DNA from: Hyphomicrobium sp. | GTDB taxonomy: Bacteria > Pseudomonadota > Alphaproteobacteria > Rhizobiales > Hyphomicrobiaceae | Length of the DNA stretch: 64,000 nt | Direction: 5' to 3' | Assembly (NCBI GenBank): GCA_002928515.1 | Contig: PERI01000003.1 | Span: 124,001 to 188,000 of the forward strand | Shown: positions 17,154-25,850 of the stretch, in pieces | Layout of the letters: each line of letters begins with the position of its first letter | Numbering within the stretch: position 1 is the stretch's first letter | The notes under the pieces: generated by a model | What the model was told of the DNA's origin: nothing | Seen by the model: only the letters and a program-made list of their open reading frames with translations | Databases searched by the model: none | Position numbers and translations under genes: made by a program

Positions 17154-18473
17154 TTATCGGCCACCATCACCGGGCAAAGGACTGCCATATAGTTCATTCA
17201 TGGTTGTGTCATACCAAGCCGCGCTTTCTAGGAACGTATCGCGACGGAGTTGTGCGCTTTCACCCGGCGCTGAAATGAATGGAGCGACTGGCTCTAGGTA
17301 AGGTGTCCCATCCTTCGATGCTGGTTTGTAATCGGCGCCAATCTTGGCACTGTTTTCGGGCGCAACCATCGACCAACATGTATTGCGATATGTGCCGGGA
17401 ACGCGCGGCTTACCTGAAATGTCAGCTAGAATATCGTCGGCCACGACCCCGGCTTGACTGATCGCGGTGAACGCCGACTTCGGCATGTCGGCAGACTTGG
17501 CGGCATCGCCCAACACATAGACATCCTTGATCAACGCCGATGTGAAATTGTGGGGATTAACGGGACACCAGTCGCCGTCCATGAGACCGGCCCTTCCCGC
17601 AATCGCACCAGCGCGCTGCGCGGGAATAATATTGGCGAGTGCGGCGCGTTCCTTGCGCCCCGTCTTGGTGACTACTTCGCCGGTTGATGCATCGACGCGA
17701 TCAACCGCGAAATCATCAATCTCGTTTGTCAAATTCAGCTCGACAATTCCTTTATAATATTCGGCGATGGCCTCCTCGAACACGGCTTGTTTCGAGAATG
17801 TTGATTTGGCGTCGAACACGATCAGCTTGGATTTCGGTTTCCGCGTTTTCAGAAAATGTCCAATCATGCACGCACGCTCGTAAGGTCCTGGCGGGCAGCG
17901 ATACGGATTATTAGGCACCGTCATCACGACCAATCCGCCATTGGATAGCGTCAGCAATTTCTTTTTAAGTAGCCACGTCTGCGGTCCGCTTAGCCATGCG
18001 TGCGGCATGATTTCAGCCGCTGCTTGAGAATATCCGATCACGCTATCGTATTTGATGTCGATGCCGGGCGCGACGACGAGACGGTCATAGGGAAGTGGGT
18101 TGGAAGCGTTGCCCAGCGTGACTGTTCTGGCTTTCGTATCAATGTCTTTTGCAATGTCCGATACGACTGTGATGCCGCGCGCCTTCACAGCAGCATAGCT
18201 ATGTGTCAGCGATTTAAATGAGCGGAACCCGCCGAGATACAAATTCGAATAAACGCACGTGGTGTAGGTTTGTTTGGGCTCGACGATGGTGACGTCAAGA
18301 GATGCATTCGCCGCCTTCAGCCGCGTTGCAACTGCCACACCCGCAAAACCGCCGCCAATGATCACGACTTTCGCTCGTCCCGCCGCTTGTGACGGCTTTG
18401 GTAGCATCGAAGCGGCTGTCAGTGCGCCAGCGCCCAACGCGAAACCATGAAACTGTCGACGTGTGACCGCCAC
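17154..18473 (-). CDS. fccB: Flavocytochrome c sulfide dehydrogenase flavoprotein subunit (FccB/SoxF-like)
   Basis: A 439-residue exported FAD enzyme that oxidises sulfide in the periplasm. It begins with a twin-arginine signal (TRRQFHGFALGAGALTAASM), then the FAD-binding loop VVIIGGGFAGVAVATRL. Redox cysteines expected for this family are seen in TYTTCVYSN and in NPYRCPPGPYERACM, and the C-terminal FCSD flavin-binding domain is present (VYVLGDAAKSADMPKSAF onward). I chose the GTG at 18473 because AGGGA precedes it at good spacing. It is divergent from soxYZ. No cytochrome subunit gene (fccA) is adjacent, so its electron acceptor is unknown. Confidence 0.9.
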   Translation of the reverse strand: MAVTRRQFHGFALGAGALTAASMLPKPSQAAGRAKVVIIGGGFAGVAVATRLKAANASLDVTIVEPKQTYTTCVYSNLYLGGFRSFKSLTHSYAAVKARGITVVSDIAKDIDTKARTVTLGNASNPLPYDRLVVAPGIDIKYDSVIGYSQAAAEIMPHAWLSGPQTWLLKKKLLTLSNGGLVVMTVPNNPYRCPPGPYERACMIGHFLKTRKPKSKLIVFDAKSTFSKQAVFEEAIAEYYKGIVELNLTNEIDDFAVDRVDASTGEVVTKTGRKERAALANIIPAQRAGAIAGRAGLMDGDWCPVNPHNFTSALIKDVYVLGDAAKSADMPKSAFTAISQAGVVADDILADISGKPRVPGTYRNTCWSMVAPENSAKIGADYKPASKDGTPYLEPVAPFISAPGESAQLRRDTFLESAAWYDTTMNELYGSPLPGDGGR

Positions 18474-18663
18474 GATTTTTTCCCTACACACTGCGCAACG
18501 CCCTAACGCTTTCGCGCTGCGCCATTTTTTCTTTAACTGACGATAGTCGCAATGTTAGACTTTTAAAGCGCGCTCTGTCAGGACATAAAACTATTGTAAC
18601 TGGAAGCGCTGCAAAGTCGTATCGTATAGTGCACTGCAAGAGAGGGCCAAACGGATATCTGCG

Positions 18664-19164
18664 ATGGCCGATAGTGTTCATATTTCCATACTCAACCGTC
18701 GAAGTTTCATTTTGGCGACATTGGGTGCTGCGTGCTCAGCACAGTTATTCGCTTCGAGCCGGGCTTTTGCCGATGCCGGTGCGGTACTCCCCTTTGAACG
18801 CACGGCTCATTTCGAAGAAGCTCTGCAAAAATTTCTCACCGGTGTCACGCCGGTCGAGGGTTTGATTGCCGTCGATCTCCCGGAAATCGCTGAGAACGGC
18901 AACTTTGTGCCGATCACGATTGTGGCCGAAAGTCCGATGACGGACGCCGACCATGTCCGCAAGATCCACATTCTCTCCAGCGGCAATCCTGTGGCGTCGG
19001 TTGCCACCTTTCGCTTATCTCCGCTGAACGGCACCGCGCGGGTACAAAGCCGCATGCGTTTGGCGCGCAGCCAGGACGTCATCGTGTTGGCTGAAATGTC
19101 CACCGGCGTGCTCGCCATCGCAACCATGACCGTCAAAGTCACCATCGGCGGTTGCCAGAGCTAG
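18664..19164 (+). CDS. soxY: Sulfur carrier protein SoxY
   Basis: A 166-residue protein exported by a twin-arginine signal (LNRRSFILATLGAAC). The mature domain ends in VKVTIGGCQS; Cys164 is the sulfur-carrying residue on the C-terminal swinging arm, to which thiosulfate or sulfide sulfur is attached. Most SoxY proteins end GGCGG; here the last two residues are Gln-Ser. SoxY works as a heterodimer with SoxZ, encoded ten bases downstream. It is divergent from the sulfide dehydrogenase gene across a 190-bp gap. No soxAX, soxB or soxCD is present in the window. Confidence 0.93.
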   Translation: MADSVHISILNRRSFILATLGAACSAQLFASSRAFADAGAVLPFERTAHFEEALQKFLTGVTPVEGLIAVDLPEIAENGNFVPITIVAESPMTDADHVRKIHILSSGNPVASVATFRLSPLNGTARVQSRMRLARSQDVIVLAEMSTGVLAIATMTVKVTIGGCQS

Positions 19165-19174
19165 AGGAACGGCC

Positions 19175-19498
19175 ATGGCCAACAATCCGCGCATCAAATT
19201 ACCCGACAGCGTAAAGGCCGGCGATATCATCGAGGTCAAAACGCTGATTACGCATGTCATGGAGACCGGCCATCGCAAGGATCGCGACGGCAATGCCATT
19301 GAGCGCAACATCATCAATACCTTTGTTGCAAAGTTTGGCGATGCGGAAGTGTTTCGCGCTGAACTGGGTCCAGGTATTTCGGCTAATCCCTATATTTCAT
19401 TTCAATTGCGCGTGCCGGGTCCAGGCACGTTCGAGTTTGCTTGGATCGACGACCAGGGCGTTAAAGTCGTCGAGACCACACCACTCAACGTTGCGTAA
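19175..19498 (+). CDS. soxZ: Sulfur carrier partner SoxZ
   Basis: A 107-residue protein with an immunoglobulin-like beta-sandwich. It has the classic SoxZ pattern: PRIKLPDSVKAGDIIEVKTLI, HVMETGHRKDRDG, then NPYISFQLRVPGPGTFEFAW. It has no signal peptide and is expected to be carried to the periplasm with SoxY through the Tat system. It follows soxY by ten bases and converges on cimA. The pair forms the sulfur-binding core of the Sox pathway. Confidence 0.94.
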   Translation: MANNPRIKLPDSVKAGDIIEVKTLITHVMETGHRKDRDGNAIERNIINTFVAKFGDAEVFRAELGPGISANPYISFQLRVPGPGTFEFAWIDDQGVKVVETTPLNVA

Positions 19499-19530
19499 GC
19501 CGACGATATTCTAGGCTTTGCCTCGCCGTC

Positions 19531-21150
19531 TCAGCCGACGCGCGCATCGTCCGTCAGCAATTTGTAGTTGATGCTGTCGAGAAGCGCTTCAAAGCTGGCA
19601 TCGATAATATTCGGAGACACGCCGACCGTCGTCCAGCGCGCCCCTGTCGCCGTGTCGTGGCTTTCCACCAAAACGCGGGTCACGGCTTGGGTACCGCCCG
19701 CGCCGGTGTTGGTCAGAATGCGGACTTTATAATCGACGAGTTCGACATTCTCGATGTGCTTCTGATATCGCCCCAAATCGCGACGCAAAGCTGTATCGAG
19801 CGCGTTCACAGGACCGTTGCCTTCGCCGGTTGACCACAGCGGCTCGCTCTCGCCCGCTATCGACACTTTCACGGTCGCTTCGGAGACCGTTACAAGGTTC
19901 TGCTCGGCATCGCGACGACGTTCGACGACGACGCGGAAACTATCAACTGCGAAGTAACGCGGGACGCTTGCTAGCGTACGCCGAGCCAGCAATTCAAATG
20001 ACGCTTCCGCCGCCTCATAAGAATAACCCGCGTCTTCTCGCGCCTTCACTTCATCGAACAAGGCTTGCACGTTCGCCTCGTCACCAGTCGGCAGTCCGAG
20101 GCGTTCGAGGGCTGCGACCAACGACGAGCGACCACCTTGCTTCGAGACCAGAATACGTCGCTCGTTGCCGACACTTTCGGGCGGCACATGTTCGTACGTC
20201 TCCGGCTCCTTCAACAATGCCGAGGCATGAATCCCGGCCTTGGTCGCAAATGCGCTTTCTCCCACATAAGGCGCGTGACAGTCCGGCGCTTCATTGAGAA
20301 TTTCATCCAAGACGCGGCTGGCGTGCGTCATCATCCTCAGACGATCCGGCGTCACGCCGGTTTCAAAATAATCGGCGAACTCGCTTTTCAACAGCAGAGT
20401 CGGAATAATGGAAGTCATATTGGCGTTGCCACAGCGTTCGCCCAAGCCATTGAGCGTGCCTTGAATTTGGCGACACCCAGCCCGCACGGCCATCAGCGTA
20501 TTAGCCACGGCATTTTCGGTATCGTTGTGGGTGTGAATGCCTAAGTTCGCGCCTGGCACATGTTTGACGACCTCCGACACGATGCGATCGACTTCGTGCG
20601 GCAGCGTTCCGCCATTGGTGTCGCATAATACGACCCAGCGCGCGCCTGCATCATACGCGGTCTTGACGACGCTCAAGGCATATTCGCGATTGCCTTTGTA
20701 TCCGTCGAAAAAATGTTCGCAGTCGATCATCGCTTCGCGTTGCGTATCGCGTACCGCGCGCACAGATTGATCGACCGCTTCGAGATTTTCGTCGTTCGTA
20801 ATGCCGAGCGCGACCCGCACGTGATAATCCCACGACTTAGCAACGAGACAAATGCTGTCGGCCGATGATTGCAGCACCGCTTGCAAGCCCGGATCGTTGG
20901 ACACAGAACGGCCTGCACGCTTAGTCATGCCGAACGCCGTAAATCGCGCCGACTTGAAGGCGGGACGCGTGGCAAACAATTCGGTATCGGTCGTGTTCGC
21001 GCCGGGATATCCACCTTCGATGTAATCGATGCCGAGATCGTCGAGCACCGTCATCAAGCGTCGTTTGTCGGCCAGCGAAAAATCGACGCCCGTCGTCTGC
21101 GCCCCGTCTCGCAGTGTCGTATCAAATAAATAGAGGCGTTCTTTGCTCAT
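19531..21150 (-). CDS. cimA: (R)-citramalate synthase
   Basis: A 539-residue enzyme of the isopropylmalate/homocitrate synthase family, of the CimA type. It condenses acetyl-CoA with pyruvate to citramalate, starting a threonine-independent route to isoleucine. The N-terminal TIM barrel shows LFDTTLRDGAQTTGVDFS, GIHTHNDTENAVANT (metal His) and the glycine motif IQGTLNGLGERCGNANM. The C-terminal regulatory LeuA dimer domain spans about 400-539. Its start overlaps the stop of the upstream GNAT gene (ATGA), so the two are translationally coupled. 2-isopropylmalate synthase is unlikely given the GGYPGANTTD segment of the CimA branch. Confidence 0.9.
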   Translation of the reverse strand: MSKERLYLFDTTLRDGAQTTGVDFSLADKRRLMTVLDDLGIDYIEGGYPGANTTDTELFATRPAFKSARFTAFGMTKRAGRSVSNDPGLQAVLQSSADSICLVAKSWDYHVRVALGITNDENLEAVDQSVRAVRDTQREAMIDCEHFFDGYKGNREYALSVVKTAYDAGARWVVLCDTNGGTLPHEVDRIVSEVVKHVPGANLGIHTHNDTENAVANTLMAVRAGCRQIQGTLNGLGERCGNANMTSIIPTLLLKSEFADYFETGVTPDRLRMMTHASRVLDEILNEAPDCHAPYVGESAFATKAGIHASALLKEPETYEHVPPESVGNERRILVSKQGGRSSLVAALERLGLPTGDEANVQALFDEVKAREDAGYSYEAAEASFELLARRTLASVPRYFAVDSFRVVVERRRDAEQNLVTVSEATVKVSIAGESEPLWSTGEGNGPVNALDTALRRDLGRYQKHIENVELVDYKVRILTNTGAGGTQAVTRVLVESHDTATGARWTTVGVSPNIIDASFEALLDSINYKLLTDDARVG

Positions 21151-21659
21151 GATGGTCTCGATTGCGCGGGCGTCTCAGTCGATGGTTTTAGCGTCTTCAT
21201 CATCGTTGTGTTCGTCAGCCATTGATCGTCGATCGGAATGGAATTGCGTTGCACAGGGCCATATCCGCGCGCTTCAAAAAACAACACTGCCGTCTCGCTT
21301 GCATCGACGCTGAGCGATGCCGCGCCGCGCGCTTGCGCAATCCGTTCGATGGCATCGACGAGTGCTGTGCCGACACCTTCGCCTGCGTAATTCGGATTGA
21401 CGTAGAGCATATCGATCTGCGTGTTCGCTTTCAGCGAGGCAAAACCTAAATACTCACCATCGACGTGCACGACGAGCGTCGTCGCTTCGCTCAGTCGCTT
21501 TGCGAAAGCATCTGCGTCTTCTGCTGTCGTGGCCCACGCGATGCGTTGATCGTCGTTGTAATCGTCCGCCGTCAGTTCATCGATGCTGGCAGCGAAGAGG
21601 TCGCGCAATGGCATCGTGTCACCCGGCAGAAAAGGGCGGAGGGGATAATCGTCGCTCAT
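21147..21659 (-). CDS. GNAT-family N-acetyltransferase
   Basis: A 170-residue protein with the GNAT core: LVVHVDGEYLGFASLKANTQ, then IDMLYVNPNYAGEGVGTALV, where the acetyl-CoA loop reads YAGEGVG, and LFFEARGYGPVQR near the C-terminus, the usual end of single-domain GNATs. I use the ATG at 21659; a TTG immediately before it is possible. It is coupled by a 4-base overlap to cimA, but a link to isoleucine synthesis is not evident. The acceptor substrate is unknown. Confidence 0.82.
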   Translation of the reverse strand: MSDDYPLRPFLPGDTMPLRDLFAASIDELTADDYNDDQRIAWATTAEDADAFAKRLSEATTLVVHVDGEYLGFASLKANTQIDMLYVNPNYAGEGVGTALVDAIERIAQARGAASLSVDASETAVLFFEARGYGPVQRNSIPIDDQWLTNTTMMKTLKPSTETPAQSRPS

Positions 21660-21854
21660 CAAGTCGTCCAGACACCGTTGCGTTAGGTTCGTTGCCCTAT
21701 CGCCATCGGATGTGGCGACGAGGGTTCTTCACGGCGAGCGCACGCCCTAACGCTCGCATCATCACGACGCAAGGGCTCGTGCACCTCACGCGACGCCACA
21801 CCGCGTCTCAATAGCAGATTGACGCTGACATCTCGTTAACGCTTCGGATTTCGC

Positions 21855-22307
21855 CTACGATCGCTGGCGCAACTGAACCGTGCGTTGATCTTCGATTTCC
21901 AGCGTCTCGTCAGCGGCAGCAATCAACGTGGGCTTCGTGGCCTCAGGGGTAATTTCCAACATCGGCACCGGATGCGATGTCATCTCGGCCGTGGTGTCGA
22001 CTATCATCATGTCTTTGGCGAGCGCGTACATGAGAAGGCCAAACGCCAAGCCGAGCAGCATGAACACCGCTGACTTATGCAGCACGGCTGAGTTCGACGC
22101 CGTGCCGGTGGCCTGAAGGAACAATCCTGCTGTCAGCAATCCTGCCCCAAAGCGTGCATCGAGACGCTGCGAGGCTGCCTCTGCTGCTTTGAGCGCCGAG
22201 CCCATCAACGGCGTTGCAAAAGAAGCCGCCCACATCAGCGCGGCACCCGCCAGCGCATAGACGGTGCCCGTCAGCGCCCAAAGGTTCGACCCAGTTGCTA
22301 CATCCAT
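21855..22307 (-). CDS. Hypothetical membrane protein, 150 aa
   Basis: I do not recognise the family. Three hydrophobic segments can be seen, at about residues 10-32, 54-71 and 78-97, followed by a 50-residue hydrophilic, acidic tail that is probably cytoplasmic or periplasmic. A strong AAGGAG sequence ten bases before the ATG supports expression. It is monocistronic, preceded by a repeat-bearing gap and followed by 195 bases without a gene. Confidence 0.65.
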   Translation of the reverse strand: MDVATGSNLWALTGTVYALAGAALMWAASFATPLMGSALKAAEAASQRLDARFGAGLLTAGLFLQATGTASNSAVLHKSAVFMLLGLAFGLLMYALAKDMMIVDTTAEMTSHPVPMLEITPEATKPTLIAAADETLEIEDQRTVQLRQRS

Positions 22308-22651
22308 GCCTTGTCACTCCTTGTTTTGCTGCCGCTGTGTTTCGTCCCATCGGAAACGAACAGCGGCGCGCCCCACCCAAGTGGTATGCACAATAACCGG
22401 GATGACGGTTGCCCGCTACCTATGCGGCAGCCCTATCCGGCGGGAGTTTTGCGGTGGTGGGCGCGATGTTTTGGAAAGTTGGAGCATGGGAAGGACCCGT
22501 ATGCAGCATGGCGTTTAGTATCCTGGAATTCTGAGCCAGCCTTGAGGGATAACTCCCTCCACACCGTCATCCCGGCGCGACCACTTGGAAGTCCCCTTGC
22601 AGGGCAGACCACACCTTCGATGGTCCAGGTCATCATCTCCATTTCGACACC
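22308..22651. other. Intergenic stretch without a recognisable gene
   Basis: First part of the 448-bp gap between the membrane protein and cysS. An 18-bp segment at 22561-22578 (ACACCGTCATCCCGGCGC) is repeated exactly at 22647-22664 and is probably a decayed copy of the neighbouring repeat. I see nothing else of note. Confidence 0.5.
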
Positions 22652-22740
22652 GTCATCCCGGCGCAGGCCGGGATCCGTGCAGGCCCGCCGACTTATTCCA
22701 GCCATGAGCTTGCGCAGATCCCCGCCTTCGCGGGGATGAC
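22652..22740. repeat. REP/BIME-like composite palindromic element
   Basis: Two short perfect hairpins lie back to back: ATCCCGGC-GCAG-GCCGGGAT (22655-22674) and ATCCCCGC-CTTC-GCGGGGAT (22718-22737). The element is bounded by inverted GTCATCCC (22652) and GGGATGAC (22740). Such GTCATCCCGG palindromes are scattered in many proteobacterial genomes. It ends 15 bases before the cysS stop codon and could stabilise or terminate that message. Confidence 0.75.
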
Positions 22741-22755
22741 CGAGCATGGGCAACA

Positions 22756-24381
22756 TCAGCGCATCACTTCCCACGTCGTTTCGATCTCGCCGGTGTCTTT
22801 GTTTTTGGTATCTTTCAGCGCGATGCCCATAGCGGCCAGTTCATCGCGGATGCGGTCGCTCTCTTTGAAGTCCTTGGCTTTGCGAGCAGCGGAGCGCCTA
22901 GCAATTCTTGAATTTATTTCGCGATTAGTTTCGATCTGTAGATCGCTAAATTCCGCGCTGGTTAAGTTGCCAACAAAAACGACACCTTCCTCGTTGATTT
23001 TTAATCGGAACCCCCTCAATCGAGTGGCCTGCAATGACGTTTCGGCCAACGAAACGTCTCCGTTTGCAATAGCTGAGCGATACTGCAAAAAAAGGCGTTG
23101 ATCTTGTAGATTAGGTTGAGGGCCACTTTCAAAAACATTGCCCATGATGTGAGGATGAAAAAAACCAGGCCTGTGAAGGTTTTTGAAACCCAGAAATCTT
23201 GCGTTTGCTAGGAAGTCCTGCCAGCTCAATTTTCCAGCTTTAGCTAACCCAAAGAGCTCGCGTAGTCTTGTCAAAGCCGCTGGAGAGTTAAGATCATCTT
23301 GTAGGACAGAGATGAGGTCAGCGTCGCAGGCGCCGCCAGCAATTGCTGGCTCGGCGACTTCACCACAACGCTCACTTATAAATTCCGACCACGACAGTAA
23401 TTCCAATTGTGAACTGGCTAGGCCATTTTGCGTCCAGTCGATTGGTTGACGATAATGCGTTTGAATCATGAGGTGCCTGATAACATCGCCAACACACTGA
23501 GTGAGCAACTCGTTGATCGTCACGAAATTGCCGAGGCTCTTGCTCATCTTCTCGCCTTCGACTTGCAAGAAGCCGTTGTGCATCCAGACGTTCGCCATCA
23601 CTGGCGTGCCGTGTGCGCAGCGCGACTGGGCGATTTCGTTTTCATGATGCGGAAACGTCAGGTCGATGCCGCCGCCATGAATGTCGAACACGTTGCCTAA
23701 ATGCTTGCCCGCCATCGCCGAGCACTCGATATGCCAGCCCGGTCGCCCAGGCACTGTAATCCCAGCCGGTGATGGCCATCCCGGTTCGCCCGGCTTCGAT
23801 GGCTTCCACAGCACGAAATCCATCGGACCTTTTTTATAGGGTGCCACCTCGACCCTCGCGCCCGCTTCCATCTCATCGAGCGAGCGGTTCGACAGACGTC
23901 CATAGTCCGGCATCGCCGCGACATCGAACAGCACATGATCGGCCGCGACATAGGCATGACCGTTGGCGACAAGGGCTTCGCACAACTGCACCATCTCGAC
24001 GATGTGCTCGGTCGCGCGCGGTTCGACATTCGGCGGCAGCACGCCAAGCGCTGCTATGTCTTTGTGGAATTGCGCTGTCGTGTCGTCGGTCAGCTTGCGG
24101 ATGCCAATCTCAGGCGCCAGTTCAGGATAGCGCTCGGCGGCGCGGGCGTTGATCTTGTCGTCCACGTCCGTAATGTTGCGGACATACGTGACATGCTCAG
24201 GCCCATAGATATGCCGTAGAAGCCGATACAGCACATCGAATACGATGACCGGCCGCGCATTGCCGATATGTGCGAAGTCGTAAACCGTCGGGCCGCACAC
24301 ATACATGCGGACATTTTTCGGGTCTATCGGCTGGAACTCGGCCTTCTGCCGCGTCAGGGTATTGTAGAGCTTCAGCGCCAA
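22756..24381 (-). CDS. cysS: Cysteinyl-tRNA synthetase
   Basis: A 541-residue class I synthetase that charges tRNA-Cys. The HIGH-type motif is [13 protein letters not shown] near residue 38, with zinc ligands in [20 protein letters not shown] and [11 protein letters not shown], and the KMSKS loop in [12 protein letters not shown]. Typical bacterial CysS has about 460 residues; the extra 80 or so lie at about 403-488, between the catalytic part and the usual C-terminal helix ([10 protein letters not shown]). That stretch is clearly more AT-rich than the 5' part. The start is probably the TTG at 24381, preceded by GGGGA, because no in-frame ATG fits the conserved N-terminus. It is likely functional but mosaic. 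Confidence 0.9.
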   Translation of the reverse strand: MALKLYNTLTRQKAEFQPIDPKNVRMYVCGPTVYDFAHIGNARPVIVFDVLYRLLRHIYGPEHVTYVRNITDVDDKINARAAERYPELAPEIGIRKLTDDTTAQFHKDIAALGVLPPNVEPRATEHIVEMVQLCEALVANGHAYVAADHVLFDVAAMPDYGRLSNRSLDEMEAGARVEVAPYKKGPMDFVLWKPSKPGEPGWPSPAGITVPGRPGWHIECSAMAGKHLGNVFDIHGGGIDLTFPHHENEIAQSRCAHGTPVMANVWMHNGFLQVEGEKMSKSLGNFVTINELLTQCVGDVIRHLMIQTHYRQPIDWTQNGLASSQLELLSWSEFISERCGEVAEPAIAGGACDADLISVLQDDLNSPAALTRLRELFGLAKAGKLSWQDFLANARFLGFKNLHRPGFFHPHIMGNVFESGPQPNLQDQRLFLQYRSAIANGDVSLAETSLQATRLRGFRLKINEEGVVFVGNLTSAEFSDLQIETNREINSRIARRSAARKAKDFKESDRIRDELAAMGIALKDTKNKDTGEIETTWEVMR

Positions 24382-24475
24382 AGTTATCCCCGTTCATTCA
24401 GCATCGCGACCCAGCAACGCCCATTTCCAGCCATACCGTCAGTATGCCATGGCAGCGCCACGCGGGGATAACTTT
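24380..24475. repeat. Inverted repeat spanning the cysS start region
   Basis: AAAGTTATCCCCG (24380-24392) and CGGGGATAACTTT (24463-24475) are perfect 13-bp inverted arms 70 bp apart. The proximal arm covers the cysS Shine-Dalgarno sequence and start codon, so pairing in the mRNA leader would block initiation. It could also be the ends of a small decayed element. Confidence 0.55.
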
Positions 24476-24680
24476 GCCGCAAAAAATTCTTGCAGCCACG
24501 CCTTGCACCGCGCCAGATGTGGCGTCAAGACGCTGACAATCTTTGAGAATCACCCAGCGTCGCAATTGCTCCGCATTGACCCCCTAACCAAACGCAGATT
24601 AGGCTGATGTCTTAACCTTCGCGGAGAGCACATTTGGTGGCTGCGTCGTCCCACACTCCAACCACGCACAAGGATACCGC

Positions 24681-25835
24681 GTGACGAACACGGCACCAAA
24701 ATCGGACCGCACGAAACGGCGTCGCGCTAGGACCGTCTTTGCGCTGTGTGCTGCCGCCGTGCTTGCGGGTGCGCTTCCGGCAGTCGCGCAGAACTGGTGG
24801 CCGTTCGGGGGCAATGAAGAGCCGCGTCGCCCGCCGGTGCCGCGTGAACCCGTTTATCGTCCCGATTCCGGTTACGGCCAGCCGCCTCCGGCCCAACCAG
24901 CCCCTGCGCCCGGCAATGGCGGCAGCGCAACGAACTGGTCCACGAAAAATCCGATCTGCTTGCAACTCGAACAGCGCCTCGTTGTCGAATCGCAGAAGGG
25001 CAGCCAGTGGCGCGATCAGTTGCCAAAAATAGAATCTGAAATGCGCGAAGCAGACCGCACGTTCAATGTCGGCCAGTCGCAACTCGACAAACGCTGCTAC
25101 GAATATTTTCTATTCACGAAATCCTTCCGCGGCACGCCGCAATGTCGCGATCTTCAGCGTCAAGTAGAAGGAGCGCGGCAACGGTTGGCTGATCTTGAAG
25201 CGAAACGCCAAGAGCTGACCAATTCAGGCGGCCGATCTTATCAGGACGATATTGTCCGCGAATTGGCACGCAACAATTGCGGGGCTAACTACGTCGATCA
25301 AGCACGTCGCCGCGACGGCGGTATTTGGCAAGACGAAGAAAGCATCGGCAATAACACTTGGACGCCGCTCGGGTCTTCGGGCGTTGCGACGTACCGCACG
25401 CTGTGTGTGCGTCTGTGCGATGGATATTATTTCCCAGTGAGCTTCTCGACACTGCCGAGCCACTTCCCGCAAGACGCCAACGCCTGCTCGTCCAAATGTG
25501 CGGCGCCTACAGAGCTGTATTATTATCCCAATCCTGGCGGATCGGTCGATCAGTCCGTCGCGCTGACGAGCCAAACGCCTTACACAACACTCAAGACGGC
25601 GTTTCGTTATCGCAAGGAATACGTGAACGGCTGTTCGTGCAAAGAAGCTGAGTACGATTCCGCTTTGGCCGATGGGCAAAAGAAAGCGGATTCCAGTGGC
25701 GCCGTCAGCAAAGCTCCACAAACCTCGGCATCGGCGCAGCAAGGGGTCGAAACAGCTCCGCTCGATCCGCCTCTCGCATCCGATTCAGCCAGCGATGCTA
25801 CCGCGCCAGCCGACAGCGGTTGGCAACCGCAGTAA
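24681..25835 (+). CDS. DUF2865 domain exported protein
   Basis: A 384-residue exported protein. A signal peptide (about 18-36, ending in LPAVAQ) is followed by a Pro-rich linker (40-80), a coiled-coil region (about 95-185, READRTFNVGQSQLDKR and QRQVEGARQRLADLEAKRQEL) and the DUF2865 core: TYRTLCVRLCDGYYFPVSFST, CSSKCAAPTELYYYPNPGG, and FRYRKEYVNGCSCK. The many paired cysteines suggest disulfides in the periplasm. The family is largely limited to Hyphomicrobiales and has no assigned function. It starts at a GTG with AAGGAT upstream and converges on gltX. A 299-bp gap before it holds the inverted repeat described above. Confidence 0.88.
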   Translation: MTNTAPKSDRTKRRRARTVFALCAAAVLAGALPAVAQNWWPFGGNEEPRRPPVPREPVYRPDSGYGQPPPAQPAPAPGNGGSATNWSTKNPICLQLEQRLVVESQKGSQWRDQLPKIESEMREADRTFNVGQSQLDKRCYEYFLFTKSFRGTPQCRDLQRQVEGARQRLADLEAKRQELTNSGGRSYQDDIVRELARNNCGANYVDQARRRDGGIWQDEESIGNNTWTPLGSSGVATYRTLCVRLCDGYYFPVSFSTLPSHFPQDANACSSKCAAPTELYYYPNPGGSVDQSVALTSQTPYTTLKTAFRYRKEYVNGCSCKEAEYDSALADGQKKADSSGAVSKAPQTSASAQQGVETAPLDPPLASDSASDATAPADSGWQPQ

Positions 25836-25850
25836 TCACCTGTGAGAAAA

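Noticed and set aside
17039-17278. 79-codon rightward frame at the 3' end of the sulfide dehydrogenase gene
   Set aside because: It overlaps the real gene antisense, has no ribosome site, and its His/Cys-rich sequence resembles no family.
21713-21781. 22-codon leader-peptide-like frame upstream of the GNAT-cimA unit
   Set aside because: It is rich in Arg rather than in branched-chain amino acids and no attenuator hairpin with a T-tract follows.
22561-22740. CRISPR array in the palindromic repeat region
   Set aside because: There are only two to three unequal hairpins, without regular spacers, and no cas genes.
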